Positions 58,603 to 64,000 of a stretch of DNA of 64,000 nucleotides are shown one piece after another; the first letter of the stretch is position 1, and the number at the start of each line of letters is the position of its first letter. A program made the position numbers and the translations under genes. The stretch spans positions 992,001 to 1,056,000 of the forward strand of contig JAWKNO010000003.1 in assembly GCA_041391665.1 (NCBI GenBank), given 5' to 3'. Origin of the DNA: Bacteroidia bacterium (GTDB taxonomy: Bacteria; Bacteroidota; Bacteroidia; J057). The notes beneath the pieces were generated by a model. The model worked only from the letters and a program-made list of their open reading frames with translations, did no database searches and was not told the origin of the DNA.

Positions 58603-60339
58603 TTATCTTCTTTCGAAAGTAAATACTCCCCCATCATCACCCACGTTACGGAGGGCATCGCCTTTGGGAGTCTGAGCAGTATTTCTTGCTACCAGATCAC
58701 TTACAATCTGGATCAGTTCATCTGCACGCAGTTTTGATTTTGTATTGGACTGAAGAATACGGATCAGGCAGCGGGCGAATGGACTATTTTGACCGGGCTG
58801 CCCATCCCATACTTTTTCTATATCACCGGAAGTAAACGCCCAGCGGGAGCGGTTATTTTCATCTACCACCCCGCGGGTATTGGCAAATAGTGATCCGGCA
58901 TAACAAGCATCTGCTATCAGCAGGGTATGTTTACTGTTGATGGTGCGCAGATAATCGTGAATGGTAGAGTTGCCGATAAAGTCGGGAATTTTGTTGAGTC
59001 GGGCATTTGAAGGTACCCAATATCCGAGAGAGGCCTGCTCATCATAATAACCATGACCTGCATAATAAATGACGAGATTATCTTCTTTATTGAGTACATC
59101 CTGAAGAGATTCCAGGGTTTCGAGGATATTTTCGCGGGTAGCTTCTTCATTGAAGAGCGTAATGACATTGGCCTGGTCAAACTGATAATAGGAAGTAAGC
59201 ACTTTGGAGAGATCGCTGCAATCTTTCACTGCATTGTGGAGACGATTCCAGTAGGTATATTCGTTGACCCCAATGAGCAGAAGATAATTTTTCCCTTTAC
59301 CGGGCATCGCCATATTCTGCTCCCGGCCTGCGTTCTGATTGGCAAAATTCGTAGCAACAGGCGGCTGAAAAGCAGGCCTTGGCTCCTCCACCAATTCCAT
59401 ATAAAACTTCTCTTTTGAGATGTTTTCAAACTTGTCTTTTGCCTCAATCTGAATCTCGGTAAGTCCGGGACGAAGGCTGAGCGAAGCGGCAAAAAGCCCT
59501 TCTTCATTGATGGTTACATTATATCCGTTGATAACGACGCCATCAACGCCGGAAACATCATAAACACGGCCACGGATGATTTGCTGGTGGTCGCTGAATT
59601 TTCCGGTTTCTCCATTTTTGAGGCTGGGTTCGATCAGGGAAATCTGAGGACCCATATTGTCAACCGTCCGGATTTCAGAAACTTTAAGATAATCAACTTC
59701 TACCGCCATATTTCCGCCCACGGTAAAACCATATTCATTGCCAAACAGTGGACTGGCAACCATTTCAGAGACAAGCTCTTCATTGATAAAGAAATACCAC
59801 TTGTCAGAAACTTTTCTTACGAGAAGTGTATTGTAAGAATAGCGGTTGATATTTTTCCCATAGCTGAGCGGCACAAGATCCTGCGATCTTCCTCTGTCAA
59901 ACTTTGCCACACGGTAACTGCGGCTGGGGCTAAACATAAAACTATATTCATTGCCTCTGACATCCCGGCCAAAGGTGAGGCCAGTCATACTCAAACCAGA
60001 CCCTTTCACATTTACAAAACGCATCCGGATTTCAATCTCATAGTTCCCGGAATGATTCATTGCCACAGGGCGGCGTTTCGTATAAGGATGTGAAGTAAGT
60101 GTTTCACAGTAAAAGTCGCTGTCTTCTATGCGCTCTTTCAGATATAGAGATCCGAAATCCCAGTTACTGTCATTATTTTCAAATTCGTCATAGAAAGCAA
60201 TCTGCTTATCTCTGTCCGGAATTCCATAATAATCACCTGGAACCCAGGCAAGATGAGCCTCAACGACATGAGATCCTAACACGAGCAAGGACAACAAGAA
60301 CAAGAGTGGTTTAAAAGACAATGTGTTAAGGAGTTTCAT
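58603..60339 (-). CDS. Secreted caspase-family (C14) peptidase with N-terminal lectin-like domain
   Basis: I start at the ATG at 60339 (MKLLNTLSFKPLLFLLSLLVLG), giving a signal peptide ending near VVEA and 578 residues. Residues 30-220 look like a LamG/concanavalin-like beta-sandwich, followed by an Ig-like region (ISLIEPSLKNGETG to KEKFYMEL), and a p20 caspase domain from LLLIGVNEYTYWN with catalytic His in VIYYAGHGYYDE and Cys in LLIADACYAGSLF. Caspase-like peptidases in bacteria cut after Arg/Lys or Asp; the target is unknown. It is a single-gene unit with its own terminator. Confidence 0.88.
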   Translation of the reverse strand: MKLLNTLSFKPLLFLLSLLVLGSHVVEAHLAWVPGDYYGIPDRDKQIAFYDEFENNDSNWDFGSLYLKERIEDSDFYCETLTSHPYTKRRPVAMNHSGNYEIEIRMRFVNVKGSGLSMTGLTFGRDVRGNEYSFMFSPSRSYRVAKFDRGRSQDLVPLSYGKNINRYSYNTLLVRKVSDKWYFFINEELVSEMVASPLFGNEYGFTVGGNMAVEVDYLKVSEIRTVDNMGPQISLIEPSLKNGETGKFSDHQQIIRGRVYDVSGVDGVVINGYNVTINEEGLFAASLSLRPGLTEIQIEAKDKFENISKEKFYMELVEEPRPAFQPPVATNFANQNAGREQNMAMPGKGKNYLLLIGVNEYTYWNRLHNAVKDCSDLSKVLTSYYQFDQANVITLFNEEATRENILETLESLQDVLNKEDNLVIYYAGHGYYDEQASLGYWVPSNARLNKIPDFIGNSTIHDYLRTINSKHTLLIADACYAGSLFANTRGVVDENNRSRWAFTSGDIEKVWDGQPGQNSPFARCLIRILQSNTKSKLRADELIQIVSDLVARNTAQTPKGDALRNVGDDGGVFTFERR

Positions 60340-60546
60340 GATTTTTTCAATCAGTTTGAGCGTATCTACAATCATGGGGGATTGCAATTCTCCAGATGTT
60401 AGTTACGCAGATGTCAAAGGTTAAAATGTAGTATTTGCTGAATATGTGGTTACAGAAGTAAAATAAATACATAGCTATATATAATACACAATAACATCTG
60501 GTGAAACCTAACATGATTTTTAAAGAACGAAGGAATCGAATATTCC

Positions 60547-61548
60547 TTAAATCTGTAAGAGTGCGTCCATGGTATTAATATCATCTGCAAAATCAGACAA
60601 TGATGGATATTGAGTTGCGCCAAACGGTGTATCTATGCCAACAATACACTGGAGTTCGTGCTTATTTTCAGCGATCATTTCCACCAGTGCGGCCTCTCCT
60701 TCGACAGATATTTTCCTTATTACCCCCATTTCTGACCTTCCGGGCGAAACAGCAGGCAGAATAAGCAACTTATCACAATCCATAAGTGGTTCACCCCAAA
60801 CAACCATCTTTGCTTTTTCGTGCAAAACCCGTTCCAAATAAAGCGGATTCAGATATTCTGATGGATATTGATCGATTTTTCTCCATATCCGTTCCCAGTC
60901 TGTTCCCGGCATTACCAAAAGATTATTCACATTTCGGCATCCCAGTCCATTGTAAAGAAAAATATCCTCCATCAGACCGTCCAGTTCGTCTTCTGCCATA
61001 TTGGGTCGAAGAACGGCCAGAGAGTATCTGTTTTTTCTGATGATCCGGGGAACATCAGAAAACTTCGCTTCAAGATACCGCGCGGTATTATTGCTTCCTG
61101 TACCGATCAGAAAATCTGGTTTCGCAATAGATACATCCCAGAATATCCTGTCGGCCAATGCCGGCAATTGTTGTACCCATGCTTCCACAAGCCAGTGCAT
61201 CAGCACCTGATCTTTGTGAGAACAACGGATGTGGGCGATATGTCCACTGAGAATTACCGCCATTACATCATGCCAACCCACTAAAGGGATATTACCGGCT
61301 GCTATCAAAGCCACATTTCGGGGTTTGGTTTTTCTTTCAGGATAAGAATCTACAAAAGCTTTCAATGTATTTTCTTCCATCCATACACCAAGTGCCGAAA
61401 CTGCTTGTTGAATATAGCCAGGGGTAAACCACGGGTTTTCATGTACAGCTTTCGCCACAACACCTGCGGGCACCCCGTTTTTTCTCAGCGTTTCACCAAG
61501 TTTTGCGAGACTTTCAACAATCAAATAACGATGAATTGTTTTTTTCAT
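60547..61548 (-). CDS. Acyl-CoA reductase (LuxC-like)
   Basis: This 333-residue protein shows the LuxC/acyl-CoA reductase pattern: PRNVALIAAGNIPLVGWHDVMAVILSGH (a nucleotide-binding-like loop), FLIGTGSNNTARYLEAKF, and the catalytic Cys in DIFLYNGLGCRNVNNLLV. It would reduce a fatty acyl-CoA to an aldehyde with NAD(P)H. It is shorter than typical LuxC, as in other Bacteroidota homologues. The adjacent ferredoxin gene is divergently transcribed, and the spacer holds a promoter for it. Confidence 0.88.
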   Translation of the reverse strand: MKKTIHRYLIVESLAKLGETLRKNGVPAGVVAKAVHENPWFTPGYIQQAVSALGVWMEENTLKAFVDSYPERKTKPRNVALIAAGNIPLVGWHDVMAVILSGHIAHIRCSHKDQVLMHWLVEAWVQQLPALADRIFWDVSIAKPDFLIGTGSNNTARYLEAKFSDVPRIIRKNRYSLAVLRPNMAEDELDGLMEDIFLYNGLGCRNVNNLLVMPGTDWERIWRKIDQYPSEYLNPLYLERVLHEKAKMVVWGEPLMDCDKLLILPAVSPGRSEMGVIRKISVEGEAALVEMIAENKHELQCIVGIDTPFGATQYPSLSDFADDINTMDALLQI

Positions 61549-61726
61549 GGATTATCTGCAATAATAATAAAATAGTGAGAAAAAATTATCATCACAGCCA
61601 TTTTCACAAAAAAAATACTGGTTCATGCAAATCAAGTTAAGCAGTTTCAAACTCATTTAATGGATGATCTGACGCGAACGGATAAAAAAAAAGCGCTAAT
61701 GGCACCGAAACAATTCCTCCAGGCTT

Positions 61727-61755
61727 TTGTTTATCTAAAAGGGATCGTATATTTT
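61727..61755 (+). promoter_or_regulatory. Candidate promoter of the ferredoxin gene
   Basis: TTG at 61727-61729 (-33 type) and TATATTTT at 61748-61755 (close to TAnnTTTG) are separated by 18 bp and lie 28 bp before the ATG at 61784. Confidence 0.45.
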
Positions 61756-61783
61756 AGGTGCCAAATTAGTAAAAGGATTTCTT

Positions 61784-62128
61784 ATGGCTATAATGATTAC
61801 CGAAGAATGCATCAATTGTGGTGCATGTGAACCTGAGTGCCCCAACAATGCTATCTATGAACCAGGCGTTTCCTGGAAGTTTTCAGATGGCACAGGGTTG
61901 TCAGGTGAAATCCAGTTTAAAGGGGAAACCATCAGTGCAGATTATGCGCATGACCCTATTTCTGATGATGTTTATTACATCACGCACCACAAATGTACCG
62001 AGTGTATGGGCTTCCATGAAGAACCTCAGTGCGCGGCTGTTTGCCCTGTAGACTGCTGCGTGCCCGATCCCGATCACGAAGAGACGGAAGAGGTGCTTCT
62101 GGCCAAAAAAGCCTGGATGCATATCTGA
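61784..62128 (+). CDS. 2[4Fe-4S] ferredoxin
   Basis: This 114-residue protein has a first cluster motif CxxCxxCxxxCP (Cys9, 12, 15, 19: CINCGACEPECP) and a second one, CTECMGFHEEPQCAAVCPVDC, with a long spacing between the second and third Cys, as in YfhL-type ferredoxins. It carries electrons at low potential in the cytoplasm. The opposite-strand neighbour is an acyl-CoA reductase; there is no direct evidence that they work together. A terminator follows the gene. Confidence 0.95.
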   Translation: MAIMITEECINCGACEPECPNNAIYEPGVSWKFSDGTGLSGEIQFKGETISADYAHDPISDDVYYITHHKCTECMGFHEEPQCAAVCPVDCCVPDPDHEETEEVLLAKKAWMHI

Positions 62129-62153
62129 CAAAACAATCTGTTGCTTAACAGAA

Positions 62154-62185
62154 AATGGCTTCCCTTGCAGGAGGCCATTTTTTAT
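62154..62185 (+). terminator. Rho-independent terminator between the ferredoxin gene and gatB
   Basis: AATGGCTTCC and GGAGGCCATT form a stem (one mismatch) around a 6-nt loop, followed by a run of T. It ends about 40 bp before the gatB start. Confidence 0.75.
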
Positions 62186-62224
62186 TACCTTTGCGCCCGA
62201 GATACACAAACAACTGTTTGAATT

Positions 62225-63682
62225 ATGCCGACGTCCGAAATCCGTGCGCAATATCAGACTGTCATTGGGCTTGAGATACATGTGCAACTGCTGACCAATA
62301 GCAAGATATTTGCACAGGAGGGTTTTTCCTTTGGTTCTCTCCCCAATCACCATGTCTCCGTAATCACAATGGCACATCCGGGTGCCCTTCCCTCAATCAA
62401 TCGCCGCTGCATAGACCATGCGGTAAAGATTGGCCTGGCCACGCATTGCCAGATCAACCGCAACAGTTTTTTTGCGCGGAAAAATTATTTTTATCCCGAC
62501 CTTCCCAAAGGCTATCAGATGTCGCAGGATACAGATCCCATCTGCACACACGGGTTTATCGATATTCGCACAGAATCTGGCTCGCAGCAGAAAATCCGGA
62601 TCGGCCGTATTCATCTGGAAGAAGACGCGGGCAAATCCCTTCACGATCAGGATCCTCATATTTCGATGATTGACCTCAACCGGGCAGGTGTGGGTTTGGT
62701 AGAAATCGTCACAGAGCCTGATCTTCGCTCTGCCGAAGATGCCGCTACCTTACTGGCTGAAATTCGAAGACTGGTTCGTTTCCTCGAAATCAGCGACGGC
62801 AATATGGAGGAAGGAAGCCTGCGTTGCGACGCCAATATTTCGGTCATGCCGGTCGGAAGTGAAACCCTGGGCACACGTGTCGAGGTCAAAAATATGAATT
62901 CATTTAATCACCTGACACGCGCCATTCTTTATGAAAGCGAGCGACAAATAGCCCTGATTGAAGCAGGTGGAAAAGTCGTGCAGGAAACGCGCACGTGGGA
63001 TGTCAATACCCAAAAAACCTCGCCCATGCGCCAGAAAGAAACCGCCGATGACTACCGCTATTTTCCGGAACCCGATCTTTTGCCATTGGGACTTACGGAA
63101 GAATATATAGAAAAAATCAGAAGTGAAATTCCCCGTCTCCCTCAGGAATTATATCTGGAGTACACGGAATCGCTGCAAATTGCCCACAACGAGGCAATGA
63201 CGCTTACCGAACAAAAAAACTTTGCCGATTATTTTGAGGCAATCCGCAAGCTGACTCCTTTTGAGAAAGAAGCTTCCAACTGGCTGCTGGGGCCTGTAAG
63301 AGCCTGGCTGAATGATTCCGGAAAAGAAATTGGCGATTTCCCCATTTCCACAGAAAAGCTTGCGGATCTGATCCGGCTGGTTCAGGAAGACAAGATCAGC
63401 AACCACGCAGCCAGAGACCAGGTCTTCCCGATCATGCTTGTCCGACCTGAAGAATCGCCACTTGCTATTGCCGGCGAACTGAATATATTATTGGAATCGA
63501 AGCAGGATGAGGTAGAAAATGCAATGATTGCGTTGATGAATCAGTTTCCACAGGAGACCACCCGCTACCGCTCAGGGAAAAAAGGCCTTAAAGGATTTTT
63601 TGTGGGCCATATTATGCGCCAGTTTCAGGGAAAAGCCAGTCCCAGAGAGGTCAATGATGTGGTAGAACGCATGCTTGGATGA
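62225..63682 (+). CDS. gatB: Asp-tRNA(Asn)/Glu-tRNA(Gln) amidotransferase subunit B
   Basis: This 485-residue protein has the full GatB layout: VIGLEIHVQLLTNSKIF at the N-terminus, the kinase-like ATP-binding domain with HPGALPSIN, NYFYPDLPKGYQMSQ, HLEEDAGKS, IDLNRAGVGLVEIVTEPD, EEGSLRCDANISV and EVKNMNSFNHLTRAI, then the C-terminal helical domain and YqeY-like tail (YRSGKKGLKGFFVGHIMRQF). With GatA and GatC (not in this window) it makes Gln-tRNA(Gln) and Asn-tRNA(Asn) by amidation. Confidence 0.97.
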   Translation: MPTSEIRAQYQTVIGLEIHVQLLTNSKIFAQEGFSFGSLPNHHVSVITMAHPGALPSINRRCIDHAVKIGLATHCQINRNSFFARKNYFYPDLPKGYQMSQDTDPICTHGFIDIRTESGSQQKIRIGRIHLEEDAGKSLHDQDPHISMIDLNRAGVGLVEIVTEPDLRSAEDAATLLAEIRRLVRFLEISDGNMEEGSLRCDANISVMPVGSETLGTRVEVKNMNSFNHLTRAILYESERQIALIEAGGKVVQETRTWDVNTQKTSPMRQKETADDYRYFPEPDLLPLGLTEEYIEKIRSEIPRLPQELYLEYTESLQIAHNEAMTLTEQKNFADYFEAIRKLTPFEKEASNWLLGPVRAWLNDSGKEIGDFPISTEKLADLIRLVQEDKISNHAARDQVFPIMLVRPEESPLAIAGELNILLESKQDEVENAMIALMNQFPQETTRYRSGKKGLKGFFVGHIMRQFQGKASPREVNDVVERMLG

Positions 63683-63725
63683 GCGATATTGCAGGATAAA
63701 TAAAGGAAGCCTGGCGATTTGATTG

Positions 63726-63755
63726 TTGAGTTTTTCATTTGTAGTATTAAATTTG
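63726..63755 (+). promoter_or_regulatory. Candidate promoter of frr
   Basis: TTG (63726-63728) and TAAATTTG (63748-63755), an exact match to TAnnTTTG, are spaced by 19 bp. They lie 48 bp before the ATG at 63804. Confidence 0.6.
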
Positions 63756-63803
63756 GGCTTTCAGAAAACAAATTATTTTCACTGATTTTTAATTTTGACG
63801 AAT

Positions 63804-64000
63804 ATGGACCCGAGTCTGTCAGAGGTAATTAAACACATGGAAGTGCTGATGATCAAATCTATTGATTATCTAAAAACCGAGTTACATTCCATCCGGGCGG
63901 GAAAAGCAAGCCCGGCTATGATTGATAGTGTTACGGTCGAATATTACGGAACTCCTACCCCTGTCAATCAGGTAGGTACAGTTTCCGTAATAGATTCACA
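63804..64000 (+). CDS. frr: Ribosome recycling factor (3' partial)
   Basis: The frame is open to the right edge. The first 65 codons match ribosome recycling factor: a long helix (MDPSLSEVIKHMEVLMIKSIDYL), then RAGKASPAMIDSVTVEYYG and the TPTPVNQVGTVSV loop and strand. RRF splits the post-termination ribosome with EF-G. Here it follows gatB with its own promoter; pyrH, a frequent neighbour, is not seen. Confidence 0.93.
   Translation, partial: MDPSLSEVIKHMEVLMIKSIDYLKTELHSIRAGKASPAMIDSVTVEYYGTPTPVNQVGTVSVIDS

Overview
The window is chromosomal DNA from a member of the Bacteroidota, most likely a Saprospirales- or Cytophagales-like, free-living, polysaccharide-using bacterium. The evidence is: two secreted proteins with type IX secretion (T9SS) C-terminal sorting domains, an OmpA protein with thrombospondin type-3 repeats, LytTR/TPR two-component genes, a NUDIX-type AraR in front of an arabinose operon, and Bacteroidota-style promoters (TAnnTTTG). 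Nothing identifies the species.

Layout. 0-17.8 kb is mostly core and housekeeping: OmpA (cut by the left edge), a lipid-kinase-like protein, a lone OppB-type permease, a PAS histidine kinase, a secreted M43-type metalloprotease, a TPR protein, tryptophan 2,3-dioxygenase, a Na+-type ABC exporter pair, several hypotheticals, a decayed VapBC pair, an SDR and an NCS1 nucleobase transporter. 17.8-25.7 kb is a defence/conflict island: two tandem TIR-NTPase-FGE proteins, a fragment of a third cassette between them, a HepT/MntA toxin-antitoxin pair and an unknown protein. 26.2-35.6 kb holds a DgoK-like kinase, Tex, hypotheticals, a second T9SS cargo, a YgiD-like dioxygenase and a ProRS-like protein whose synthetic site looks dead while its editing domain looks intact. 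35.8-38.2 kb is an AT-rich block of three same-direction small genes separated by palindromic attC-like elements, resembling an integron cassette array without an integrase. 38.4-46.1 kb holds a polysaccharide deacetylase lipoprotein, a LytS/LytTR-like two-component system with a 12-unit heptamer repeat between its genes, a vWA protein and a DUF4139-like protein. 46.1-49 kb encodes pseudouridine breakdown (PsuK, PsuG), a Dabb protein and an AlkB homologue. 49-55.3 kb is a complete L-arabinose module (AraR, AraB, AraD, an SSS transporter, AraA). 55.3-64 kb holds a GlsB-like membrane protein, an ECF sigma / TM-TPR / ScpA operon, a secreted caspase-like protein, an acyl-CoA reductase, a ferredoxin, GatB and the start of Frr (cut by the right edge).

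The most notable signal is at the 3' ends of the two TIR-NTPase-FGE genes. Over the last 37 codons they differ at 22 positions. No difference is C/T, and 19 have A in at least one copy. Eight changed codons are NNC or NNT with an identical third base, and the surrounding sequence is otherwise identical past the stop codon. This is the expected footprint of adenine-specific diversification by a diversity-generating retroelement (DGR) acting on a C-type-lectin/FGE fold. No reverse transcriptase or template repeat is visible in this window, so they would have to lie elsewhere in the genome.
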